64,000 nucleotides of DNA, from the NCBI GenBank assembly GCA_024345305.1, contig BRON01000002.1, forward strand, positions 372,001 through 436,000, read 5' to 3'. Positions 33,894 to 49,592 of this stretch are shown here, piece by piece. The position numbers and the translations under genes are program-made. Source of the stretch: Mrakia gelida (Eukaryota > Basidiomycota > Tremellomycetes > Cystofilobasidiales > Mrakiaceae). Under the pieces are notes generated by a model. It had not been told where the DNA came from. It made no database searches and was given only the letters and a program-made list of their open reading frames with translations. Every line of letters begins with the position of its first letter. Within the stretch, counting starts at the first letter, position 1.

Positions 33894-34667
33894 CTTGGGC
33901 GGAACGATCTCGCTCGTCCTTCTTCTCCTCCTCTCGACATCTCGCATGCTTAAATACTACATAGATTGCGATCTCGCAGGGCTCTGGCTTCACTTGGACT
34001 TTCGTTCTACTCGTTTTCGGATGACTAGCGCTTCTTTCCTTCCTTTGCTCTCTCTCCCTCCCTTCGCTGCTTTCTCTTTCTCTTTCTTCCCCTTTGTACG
34101 CTGCACACGACTCTCCACTAGAACGTTCTCTCGCATTGCTTACTTGCTTCACCTTCTCTTCTCCTCCTTCTTTTTCTTGCTTCGCCACGCTTTTTACCCC
34201 TTCCTCGTTCGCTCCACACTCGCACCTTCGCTCTGTTCTGTTCACTACCTTACCCTAACGATGCTCAATCATTCAACGTCCTTCTCTTTCGTGTATCTTG
34301 CATGATTTCTTGCCCTCTCTGGCCGGTCAATCGGATCTAAATCGGAGGAGGCGAGCCGGCTCGACGCGTCCAAGGTAAGCTCTCGTTTCTCGCTTCCGTT
34401 CTCTCTAGATTTCCGAGCCGTCGCCTCCGAGCGATCGTTAGCTCCGAAGTCACATCACTGAACAGCTTTAGTTCGCTTGCGCAGGGACTCGATCAAAGAA
34501 GCGTAAATTTGGTTTGCGCTTCCGAGCTCGCTCGCCGCTGCCGGCTCGTCTCTCGGTCGCTTCCCTCCTTCAAAAGCTGAGGTTTAGCTCGATTTCGATG
34601 GGTCTCATCAACCACCACCGTCAACTTTCTCTCTCTACTCAACTCCTCAACCTTCAGCACCTCAACA
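33894..34667. other. Intergenic, strongly pyrimidine-rich
   Basis: Covers the 3' end of the Ser/Pro-rich gene and the upstream region of the next gene. From about 34020 to 34260 the plus strand is CT-rich. One GACGCGTCC palindrome occurs near 34364. Apparent open frames here are Ser/Leu/Phe-rich by-products of CT-rich DNA. Confidence 0.45.
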
Positions 34668-36135
34668 ATGTCCCTCGCCTCAGCTGGAGTCTTGCTTCTC
34701 GGCGGCATCCCAAATCACTCGTCGCTCGCTCCTTCAATCATCTTCGCTGTTCTCGTGAGTTTGCTCGAGTCTCGCTTCATCTCTCTAAGAAGCGTGGACT
34801 AACCTCCACTTACCCTCTGTCCTTCAGTACGTGATTCTCGCCGCCGGGTGGATGTACAGGATCTGTCGTCAAGAGACTCGTTCGACGTTGATGATTCGAC
34901 CTGGGCTCTTCATCCTCGCTAGGATCGTCACGATGGCGATCCGAGCTCACATGTCAGGTGGTGGCGACTATCCAGAAGGACTCTTCAGTACGTCGTTTCG
35001 TTCCTTTTCGCTGGTTCGAACCCGCGACGCGTCCGGTTTTCACTCGCTAGATCTGACCTTTCTTTCCCTTCCCCTCTCTTCTTTTCTACAGTCGCCGAGA
35101 TCATCCTCCTCACGGTCGGACTCGTTCTTCTCATCGAACCCCTCATCGACTGCTTCGGCTCTCAGATCTACGAGTTCGCTCCTCCTCCGCCCTCTCGATT
35201 CTCAAAGTGCTTCGGGGGAGGGAACAACGCGTCTCCACCTCAGAAACCCGTCAACCGCCATTGGCTCGGATCTGTATCGAAGCTCCTCAAGTTGGCTCTT
35301 CTCGGTATTCTCATCACCGGAGTGCTCAGTAAGTTCAGCTTCCATATTTCGTCGCATCGCGGGGAGTCCCGTCGCTGACTCGCGTCGCTTCCTTCTTCTC
35401 CACAGCTGGAACCAACGTGTCTGATGCAATCTCGGATCCCACTGGAAACGCTGCTAAGAGTGTCAAGGTCAGCAAGCTTTCTTCTTCCTCTTACTCGGTT
35501 CTAAGGTGACGAGTTCGGAACTGACTCGGTCGACGTTCTTCTCTCCCCTCTCGCTTCCCTCCTTCGATCAGACTTACCGCCTGGTGAACTACATCCTCGC
35601 AGCCGCCGTCATCGCTCTTACCATGGCCGCTACCGTCCTCGCTCAGATACAGTACTCGAACGTTCTCGAGGCGAGGAAATCGTTCTTCATCGTCGGTTGC
35701 GGCGCTCTTCTTCTCGTCCCTTCGCTCTACAAACTTGTCAGTCTATCTTTTTCCACTCTTTGTCCGTTTTGAACGTTCGTTAACCCCCTCTGCTCTTTTA
35801 CTCTCCAGGCTACCACGAACCACTCTGATCCTGGCGCGTTTGTCCACACCTCGACCGCGTTCTTCGTCCTCGTCAGTCTTTTCTTTCGCTCTCGCCCCCC
35901 CTCCTTTTCACTCTTACTAACCTTTGACCTCCTCGTTTTCTCTGACCAGCTCATCACTTTCGAGTTCATCGTCTGTACTCTGCTTCTCGTCTTCCCCATC
36001 ACTGTCATGTTCCCGTCGGAACGCGCGAGGAGACGATGGGACGAGGAGAACATCGAGTCCGGCGGACGGATGCAGTACCAGAACCCTCAAGTCGTTTACA
36101 ACCAGCCTTCTTACGCTCCTCGACCCTCTTACTAG
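34668..36135 (+). CDS. Unknown seven-helix-like membrane protein, about 300 residues
   Basis: Family not recognised with confidence. Spliced start MSLASAGVLLLGGIPNHSSL then APSIIFAVLYVILAAGWMYR, QETRSTLMIRPGLFILARIV, TMAIRAHMSGGGDYPEGLF, IAEIILLTVGLVLLIEPLID, LLKLALLGILITGVLTGTNV, TYRLVNYILAAAVIALTMAA, KSFFIVGCGALLLVPSLYKL and TAFFVLLITFEFIVCTLLLV. That gives about seven hydrophobic segments, a short extracellular-type N-terminus and a cytosolic tail FPSERARRRWDEE ending in a Tyr/Pro-rich QNPQVVYNQPSYAPRPSY. The layout recalls fungal 7-TM proteins such as RTA1-like families, but no signature was identified. Several introns, two with GTACGT donors. Confidence 0.7.
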
Positions 36136-36337
36136 ATTTCTACATACTTAATCTGTTTCGTAGATCTGCTTCGCTCATTGACCATGGACTTCTAACGATT
36201 TGCTGAACTCGAGCCGTCGTCGTCGCGCGTCCGTCGTTGCGATCTGGACTGAAAAGCTCTTCGTCTTCCTCTTCGTCCACCGGAGGCCGCCGCCCTCTTT
36301 TCTTAGGGTACGAAAGGAAGAGAGAAGATATCCTATT

Positions 36338-36570
36338 CTGAGCGAGAAGCAAAAGAGCAGAACCAGTGTGTCGAACTCGGTGTGGGTACCGATCCTCAGA
36401 TCCTCGACTCTTCTTTCTGAACCTTCCTTCTATGTGGGTCGACCAGTAGAAGGGTCGAATCAGCTACCTCGACGACAAGCGTCGATCTCACCGTTTTAAG
36501 GGATCACACCTTGGGCCCGCTTGTCTATCAAACGCCCGCTGACCGTCGCGTCCAACTCGAGCCATTTGAT
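36338..36570 (+). ncRNA. Candidate structured RNA element, copy 1 of a diverged duplication
   Basis: Part of a direct duplication with 36664-36895. Aligned shared blocks include CCAGTNTGTCG, TTCTTCTTTCNGAACC, GCCCGCTGA and a GATC-rich end. Both copies keep a hairpin at the same place but with different stem bases. Here it is CCTTCTA (36426-36432) pairing with TAGAAGG (36447-36453), with an inner TGG/CCA around the loop. There is no open reading frame shared by the copies. Strand is assigned by assumption. Function unknown. Confidence 0.4.
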
Positions 36571-36663
36571 CCTTCGTGAGCAACCAAGCGTTAGATGATC
36601 TTGCTTACTCAGCTGGGTAAAAGTTGTCACGTTAACATCAAGATCTCGTAGTCGCAGAAGAAG

Positions 36664-36895
36664 GAGCCGAGAGTAAGCAAAAAAACGGACCCAGTTTGTC
36701 GCGCTCGATATGGGGATCGATGCTCGATTCTTCTTTCCGAACCCTTCTTCTCATGAATCGAATTCAGAAGAAGGGATGAACCAGTAGCCGTGACGACGAG
36801 CGCCGAGTTTTTCTTTGAAGAATCTCACCTCAGGCTACCTAGACTACGACTTGGTCTAACTGCCCGCTGAGTCTCGTTTCTGATCGCTAAGATCC
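36664..36895 (+). ncRNA. Candidate structured RNA element, copy 2 of a diverged duplication
   Basis: The second copy carries the stronger hairpin: CCCTTCTTCT (36742-36751) pairs perfectly with AGAAGAAGGG (36766-36775), and the inner part TGAAT-CGA-ATTCA also pairs. Compared with copy 1 the stem sequence differs but pairing is kept on both sides, the pattern expected of selected RNA structure. The TCGA in the loop is shared. Strand is assigned by assumption. Confidence 0.4.
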
Positions 36896-37234
36896 CTTTC
36901 CTTCTTCTCGGCCTCTTCTTCTCGCGGTATTCTCCTACGGCGCCCGTTCAGCCCTCGCTTGACGTCTCTGGAGGGGAACGTGCGAATGAAGACGACCGAA
37001 GAGTCGTCTGAGGTCGAAGTCGACCTCGCGTCTTGCCTCGTCCTCGCTCTTTCTCTCGTCGCCCCTCGTTCGATCTACGTCAAAGATTATAACATACGAA
37101 AAAGTGAGAGGAAAAAACATACTTAGAACAAAGCTGTCTCGTCTCAAAGGGTCCAGAACTAAAAGAAGCTAGCAAAAGAGAACGCGCAAGAGAAAAAACC
37201 AACCGAACCTCGTCGTCAACCTCAGCCCCGTCCT

Positions 37235-42522
<5,288 letters not shown>

Positions 42523-42717
42523 CGCGAGAACGAAGGAGGGAGGTCGTTCTTTTGGAGGAAAGAGTGGGGCTGGAGGAGAGGGAGGGGGGTCGGGGCGAAG
42601 GGAAGCTGGACGTTGGGACTGAAGGAGATCAAAGCTCGGACATTCTTCCTTCCCTTTCTTTCGCTGCTGTTCGTTCGTAACGACAACAACTCGACCAAAG
42701 GTGATCTCCCACTTGAG

Positions 42718-45323
42718 ATGTCCTCTCTATCTTACATAGTCATCTTCAATTCGGACCTCAAACTCGAACCTCCGTCTACACCACCGCCAGCAACGACGCC
42801 CTCCGGCTCGAACGAAGAGCGAGATGAGGATGCTCAAGAAGCCGCTCAAGTCGTCTTCTACTCCTCAAACAAGCATGTAACGACGAGGGACAAGATGCTC
42901 AGACATCTAGGGCTAGCCAAAGGACTCGAAAACTTTGCAAAGTGAGCTCTCTCAGCTCTTCATCGGACGACTCCGTCAGAAGGCTCGAGCTGACCTTTCC
43001 CTCCTCCCTTCCATCGTTTCTCCTTCAGCATGTTCGCTCCCTCCAACCCTTCAACCATTGTCACCTCAACCAAATCATCCCTCGTCACCATCTCACCTGA
43101 ACCTGGATATCGGATTCACGTCGTAAGTAGAGCTGCTCGCCGGTGACTTCGAAACATCCAGCTCACTCTCCTCTCCTCTTCTTTCCAGAACGTCGCTCTC
43201 CCTCCTCCACCTTCGCCCTCTACAGCGGCAAAAGCTCATGAGTTTCAGCTCCCGGTCGATCTCATCGAAGCGACGCTGTCTAGATCGTACGAGTCCTTCG
43301 TCGTGAGTTGGTTCAACGCCCTCCTTTGAGCCCTGCTCGTTGAATCCTGACCGATCACGGATTCTCCTATTCAGCTCGCCAACGGCACTTTCTCTCACAT
43401 CCTCGAACGCAACGGAAGGGAAGTCCTCGACAGGAAGGTCGAACGGTTCTGGAACGTGTGGACCTCGAACTGGCAGGGAGAGCTGGAAGCAGGACGAGCG
43501 TTGTCCGTCGAGAGCTTGCTGGGAGGTCAGTCGCTCTTTCAAGCCTCTCCCACACCTCTCAAACTCCAGAGTCTGACTTGGCCTTTATCTCCACAGATCT
43601 TGTCCCATCCCTTCCATATCCTCAGCACTCCTCTTCTCCATCAATCCTCCTCTCCCGATCCTCAATCCACCACGTCTCTTCCTCCTCCTCGTTCCCTCCC
43701 TCCCTCCTCCGTCGTCTCGTCTCCCTCCTCCCTCCCGAACCCACCAAGACTCCCAAACCAACGCCCACGGAGAACACAACACCCTCTAAACCATCGTCGT
43801 CAACCTCAGCTCCGCACGAACACAACTGGCTCGGCTTGGGGACGATTGGGATGAGTTGGGGAGGAGGAAGTTCGAAACCATCCTCTCCAGCCGCGAAGCT
43901 TCGACAACCGCCTCCCTCTTCCTTCGAGGACAAGGACAAGGATATCAAATCCAAGACGCTAGGAAGGAAAGCGTCGTCGAGATGGTACACCGGGACAGGT
44001 CTCCTGGATCTCCTCACTCCCTCGACAGCAACCACTCCCGTCGCATCTGCCAAACCCTCTCCTCCAGCTCAACCCTCTCAACCTCTACCCGCTACTCCAG
44101 ACGCCGAATCATCTCCGAATACACCTCCTCCACCCACCGAAGAACCCACTACTCCACTTCCACCTCCCTCAGACGTGTCAACAACCCTTCCAGCTTCGAC
44201 TTCGATCGACGCGACTGCTCTTTCGGACGCGATGGACACGCCTTTGCCTGAGCCTGTGGTCGCCGAGGAGGAGGCTGTGGATGAAGAGGCACTGAAGAGA
44301 GCTTGGGAGGACAAGTGGAGGGGCATGGAAGTTTGGTCGGATGAGGCGGTAGGGGAAGGAGAGGGTGAAGAGAGGAAGTTTGAGAAACGCGAGTTGTTCT
44401 ACGTTTTGGTTCGTTCAAGGCTCTTTCTCTTTCTCCCTTCCTCGAAACCTCCAGACTAACCCCTTATCCTTTCTACGCGCTCGCAGATTTCCTCCTCGCC
44501 ACAAGCACCAACCCCTCCCACTACGGCAGCGCCCTCCTCCGTCGACTCGACATCCGCTCCAACACCCCCGCCTCCTCCTCCTCTCGACACCCTCTACGCC
44601 TTCTTCCCTTCCTCCCCGACCGCCACACCAACCTACCCATCCCTCGTGGAACTCCTCTCCCACCTTCCCTCCCCTCCCTCTCTCACGCCCGCACCACCGC
44701 CTTCCTCCTCCTCGTCGAACCCAACGCCAACGCTCGATCCACCCATCTTAACCTTCTCCTCCCTCTCCGGTTCCCAACCCAACTCCGCCTGGACCAAAGC
44801 AGCCAATAATCGAGCCACTAGAGCAAAGAACGGCAAAGTAAGTGGTGCAGCGAGCGCAGCCGTGGAGAGGACGTTCTTGAGGTCGGTTGGGTTGATGAGG
44901 AGGTGAGTCCGGCTCGTCTTTCTCCTTTCGCCCGCTTCGACCAGCTCTTGACGTCTTCCTTCTGCTTCTTCCTCTTCTTCTTCGCTTGCTTCGTTATGTG
45001 TTTTCCTGTCTTCCAGTGATCCCGAACTCCTCGAAACAGTCTCTCGAACCTCGCTCGCGAGCAAATGGGTCGTTGCTCTTCGTTCGCCCTCCGCTTCTTC
45101 GCCTTCCCCTCCCTCGTCGCCAACTTCGGACGTCGCCGAGGAATCCGGCCTAGTGATGGTTCTCGAAGGGAAAGGAGTTGGGTTGGGAGAAGTCGATGGT
45201 TCGTTCTCGCCTTCTCTCATGCTCTCGACTCGTCTCGTTCGAAACTGACTGACGCGTCTTCTTTCCCTTCGGTTTTTCGCTCGTTCAGCTCGTCTTCGCG
45301 CTTTCTCCAAGAACAGCTCTTGA
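42718..45323 (+). CDS. CCZ1: CCZ1, vacuolar fusion protein (Mon1-Ccz1 GEF subunit)
   Basis: Ccz1 with Mon1 forms the guanine-nucleotide exchange factor that activates Rab7/Ypt7 on late endosomes and autophagosomes. The N-terminus SSLSYIVIFNSDLKLEPP and the block AAQVVFYSSNKHVTTRDKML, RHLGLAKGLENFA form the first longin domain of the family; [43 protein letters not shown] and RKVERFWNVWTSNWQGELE follow in the usual order. Then comes a Ser/Pro-rich insertion of about 200 residues, an acidic segment (AVDEEALKRAWEDKWRGME), and C-terminal longin-like sequence (LDTLYAFFPSS, RATRAKNGKVSGAASA, KWVVALRSPS) ending DARLRAFSKNSS. Two introns near the 3' end have GTTCGT donors. The call rests on the N-terminal blocks. 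Confidence 0.82.
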
Positions 45324-45451
45324 TATGTAGATCACGCTTTGCTTGGGATCCATCGGATGAAATGGAAGGGGACATGACTCGTAAAACAGAAAGAGAACGG
45401 CTAAGAAAGCCAAGAGCAAGATCAGAGAGAGAGCAGAAACGAAGAGTCGGT

Positions 45452-47600
45452 CTAGTCTACCAAATCAATTAACTTCCTCTTCGCGTCGATCTCCACGGCA
45501 ATCTTGAAGCTTCCGAGGAGACCTGTGAGTTGGATCTTCTCGGAGCCGCCGAGGGAGAGACGGTGCCTGGGTGGAAAAACGAAACGCGAGGGTCAGTTTC
45601 GTTTCGTGGCGACGGGATGCAGAGGAGTTTGGGGAGAGTGCGAAACATAGGCGAGACTTGAGACGAGAGGGTCCGAGATACACGGAGCGGATAGACGTCG
45701 AAACTCACTCGGTCTTCGCCAACTGATCGAGAAGATACACCCTCGCGGGATCCGCCAACTCGAGCGTCTGAACGAACTCGTACGCTCCCATCACCAGATC
45801 CTGCAGAGCGAGTCCCTTGTCTGCTTTCAGGGCTTGGACGACTGTTTAGCCCAAAGGAAAAGCCAGCGAGACCGAAAGTCAGCTTGAACTCGCGTCGAAG
45901 GAGACGCGTCGACGAAGCGAGAAGCGAGAGATGCGAGAGAGAGTCGGACGAACAGTTGTAGGCGGTGGTGAACTCGGCAGTCATCATGCTCTCGATGACT
46001 CGTTGGATGTCGTCGGGATGTGGGTTTCCGGTGCAGGCGTAGACGGCTGATTCGTCGACGATGTCGAAGGCGGCGTGGCAGGCCTGAGGGACGATGGGAG
46101 GAGGAGACGAGACGCGACGAGGAAAGGCTGGGTCAGTTTCTGAGGCTCTCGCACGCGGAATAAACAGACTGGAGGGTGTAAACTCACCTGGAGAACGTTG
46201 AGAGCTCGTCGCATGTCTCCTTTGGTGAGCTTGAGGAGAGCGGCGAGACCAGAAGGGTGGAGGTTGATCCTGAAGACGACACGAGGAAGAAACGAGACGA
46301 CGAGACGAAGATCAGTGTCGTTCGCTTTGATCGCGTATCATAGATTCGACGAGACACTTCTGGGGAGGATTGAGACTCACTTCTCGGCCTCGATAACGAC
46401 CTTCAACCTCTTCTCGACCTCGACGACGGGGAGTGGCGAGAATCGGAACCTCGTGCAACGAGACTGGATGGCTGGAGTGATTTTGTTGACGTAGTTGCAG
46501 ATGATACAGAATCGGACTCGTTTGGTGTGTTGCTCGATGACTGAGTGCGCGAGCAGGAGTGAAAAGGAGAGAGGTCAGCTTCGCCTTCGAACGACGCGAC
46601 GGAGGGAGGGAGAGAGGAAGGGGAACTGACCTCGTCGAAGAGCAGCCTGAGCAGCGTTCGTCATCATATCTGCCTCGTCGAGGATGATGAGCTTGAATCC
46701 CTTCCTACGAACGCGAGAAGAGAGAGGAGTCGATCAGCTGTAGCTCGACGGACGAGGCGAGAAGCGGTGGAAAGGTCGCGAGGAGGGAGGACGAGACGAA
46801 CTGGTAAAGCGTTCCCATCTCCGCGAACGACTTGATCTGATCTCGAATGACATCGATTCCTCGATCATCGGACGCGTTGAGCTGCAGGATAGGAGTGCTA
46901 AAGGTCAGAAAGTGCGAAGGAAGCGTAGGGGAGGTCGACGAGGAGGAGCGATGAGAAGGGAAGGGAAAGTGGAAGCTCACCTCCAGAATGCTCTTCGAGA
47001 ACTCAGGTCCGTAGATCTTCCTCGCCACAGCCAAGATGGTACTCGTCTTTCCCGTCCCTGGAGGTCCGTAAAAGAGGAGATGGGGTAGTCGTCCCTTCTC
47101 GATGAAGCGTTCGACTGGGTAATGAGCGCAAAGGAGAGATCGAAGGGTGAGCTCGAGGAAGGAGGAGGAGGGCGAACGAGGTCGGACGAACTGGTTGTAG
47201 TGATGGATTTGTGAGAGACGACATCGTCGAGGGTGACCGGACGATACTTCTCGACCCTGTGGAAGTCCAGAGGCGAGTCAGGATCTACTACCGAACGAAC
47301 GAAGAGGAGTGGAGCTCACCAAGGGAGGTTCTCGTTCTGAGCGGCTGGAAGGGGAGCTGCCTTCTCCTTCCCTTTCCCATTTCGAGGAGCGAAGAAAGAG
47401 TTCACAGGAGGAACTTCCTTGGGAAGAGATGAAGAAGGAGGAGGAGGAGCCATAGCGACTTCGGGTGCTGCATCCTGAGGCTAGAAAGAGGGAGAGGAAA
47501 GGAAGGGAAACGGTGAGCTCGACGCGAAGGGGATTCGAGGTGCAAACGAAGACGCCCTAACCTTCTCAACCTGAGGATCGACCATTTCGACGTCGTCCAT
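45452..47600 (-). CDS. RFC3: Replication factor C small subunit (yeast Rfc3, human RFC5)
   Basis: An AAA+ subunit of the clamp loader that places PCNA on DNA in the nucleus. Blocks: [40 protein letters not shown] (Walker A), ILEDNASDDRG-type sensor region as [40 protein letters not shown] (Walker B), [29 protein letters not shown] (the SRC arginine-finger motif), and [14 protein letters not shown]. The C-terminus ([64 protein letters not shown]) fits Rfc3/RFC5 rather than Rfc2 or Rfc4. The frame ends KRKLIDLVD at 45452. A Pro/Ala-rich N-terminal extension of about 50 residues precedes the core. Divergent from SEC11 with 190 bp between starts. Confidence 0.94.
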
Positions 47601-47790
47601 AGTGAGATGAGAGTATGAAGAAGGGTCTGGGAGGAGTTTGAGAGTGATTGTACGAAAAGGGGAGGGTGGAGAGGATGGAAGGTGAGAGGGAGGAGATCAC
47701 GTCCCCTCGATTCGATTTCGTTGAAGCGGAGGAGCTGCCAGCACGAGTTCGAGCTCACCTCAACCGCAACTCCCCTTCAAACTCTACAAC

Positions 47791-49195
47791 ATGTTCGCAT
47801 CTGAAATCCAAACACTCAGGAAGCTCGGAGTTAGAGGAGTAAGTTTCTCGATTGAAACTCAGCTCGGGGTGGACGGGGAGACGAGGGAAAGGAAAGAAGA
47901 GAGCTGAAGCTGACCTTTCCCCTTCCCTTCCTTCCTTAGGTCCTCCTTCAAGGGCTCAACATCGCAACGGTCGTTTCATCAGGTCAGCTCGACTTCTCGT
48001 AGAGCCTACCCTGGCCCCCAAGCTCACTGCTGATGCTCTTTGCTTCATCTCTACCAGGTCTCATGATGTGGAAAGGTCTCTCGCTCGCAACCAACTCGGA
48101 ATCCCCCATCGTCGTCGTCCTCTCGTGAGATCCCATCTCCCCTCCCCCGTCGAGCTCTCCAAACCCTTCCTGCAGCTTTATTAGGCCCCCATCTATGCTC
48201 TTCAAGCTAACGTGTCCTCTCTTTCATCCTCCTCTCCTCCCAGCGGCTCCATGGAACCAGCTTTCTACCGAGGCGATCTCCTCTTCCTCACCAACCCTGC
48301 CAACGTCCCCTTCGCCGTCGGAGACATCACCGTTTACAAGATTCCTGGAGCTGATATCCCTATCGTGCATCGTGTCATCGAAGCTCATGAAGTGTGAGTC
48401 TTTGCCTTCGACGGAAGAAGGAGAGCTGAACGGACGGTCCAAGCTGATCTCTCCCTCTCGATGCACTTCAGCCCTCACGCTACGAAACCGGATCAGCTGC
48501 TGTTGACAAAGGGAGATAACAACGATGCGGATGATATCGGACTGTACAATGGAGCTCAGTGGCTGAAGAGGGAGAACGTGGTTGGGAAGGTTCGAGGGTG
48601 AGTTTGGTTTCAACTCGTTCGTTGGACGACGACGGACCGCAAGTCGCTGACCCTCTTTCCTCCTCGTTTTGCCCGGCGATCAGATTCCTGCCGTTCATAG
48701 GTGAGTCTTCGGAGTCCTCTCACCCCTTCGAACATGGGTTTGACGCGTCTTTTCTCTCTTCCCTTGCAGGTTACGCGACGATTGGTTCGTCCCGTCTCGT
48801 CTCGCTCTCTCGCTCTCACCTCTTTTAGACTCCTTTACTGATCTCGTCCGTCTTCATCTCTTTACCGCATTCATCAGCCAGCAAGTCCTGCATCTCGTCG
48901 AACGCCTAGTCGCCGCCTATCCTCAGCCGCTGACCATTCTTTCCCTCGCTCGTCCTTGCCCGTTTCTTCCGTCCCTCCCTGCTTCGTCTGCTCGGTTTTC
49001 TTCGTACTCGCAGTGAACGACTACCCTCAACTGAAATACGGTGCGTTCTTAGCTGTCATGCTCTTCTCGAGAGCGATGCGAATCTCCCTCTCGTTTCCCT
49101 CGCTGACACGTCGCGGTGGCTCCCCTTTTCGTTCGTCCCTCCCGCCAGCTTTGATGGGTGGTATGGGTCTCTACGTCCTTTTTAATCAGGAATGA
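47791..49195 (+). CDS. SEC11: SEC11, signal peptidase complex catalytic subunit
   Basis: A membrane serine protease of the ER that removes signal peptides. [20 protein letters not shown] is followed by the single membrane helix ([20 protein letters not shown]), then [20 protein letters not shown] with the catalytic Ser in [19 protein letters not shown] with the catalytic His of the eukaryotic Ser-His type, and [18 protein letters not shown] with conserved acidic residues. Small exons complete the protein: [18 protein letters not shown] and [15 protein letters not shown]. Introns near the 3' end have GTTCGT and GTGCGT donors. Length is close to 190 residues, as in yeast. Confidence 0.95.
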
Positions 49196-49592
49196 TCTCT
49201 ATAGAAATGGATGCCCTGTTCCGTTTATCTTCATCTCGAGAAACACGAGCGAGTCCGACGCGTTTTTCCTTTCGGCCCACAACCAAACGAACTTGCCGCC
49301 TCTGCCCGTTTTGAGAGAGAAATCTCGACCCGATAAGCCAGCACGTTTTCTCTCTCGTTCTCGATTGTTTTGAAGTGCGGGCTTGTGATCGTCTCGGACC
49401 AGGAAGCGAACCATGTCTCTCCTCAGATCTTTCGGGACGGTGAGATCGAACTCACGCAGCAGGTCGAATCCGGACAGGCTGGCCCTCCCTCACGTTTCGC
49501 TTTCCCTCCAACCTTCCACCTTCTCCTCCCCTCTCCTTCCTTCCAAACCCTCTTCCCCTCCCTCCTCACCCTCCTTTCTTCTCTTTATCATC
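49196..49592. other. Intergenic, SEC11 3' end and UGD promoter
   Basis: A GACGCGT half-palindrome lies near 49258. The last about 100 bases before the UGD start codon are strongly CT-rich on the plus strand. No gene seen. Confidence 0.5.

Larger units (their letters stand above)
36136..37234. other. 1.1 kb convergent intergenic region with duplicated element
   Basis: Lies between the convergent 3' ends of the membrane-protein gene and the ubiquitin-protease gene; other convergent gaps here are mostly 200-415 bp. It contains the two-copy element and, further on, two adjacent hairpins at 36990-37009 and 37010-37027, followed by an AT-rich patch near 37080-37130. No protein-coding gene is supported. 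Confidence 0.55.

Noticed and set aside
35001..35035. GGTTCGAACCC, a tRNA B-box-like sequence
   Set aside because: It lies in an intron of the membrane-protein gene, the T-stem has a mismatch, and no A box or acceptor stem was found upstream.
36781..36800. GCCGTGACGACG like part of U4 snRNA
   Set aside because: The U4 5' domain and a clear Sm site are absent; a short match in GC-rich DNA is not enough.
36881..36930. CTTCTCGGCC and GCTAAGATC fragments like the U2 snRNA 5' end
   Set aside because: The fragments are in the wrong order and the branch-recognition sequence GTAGTA is missing.
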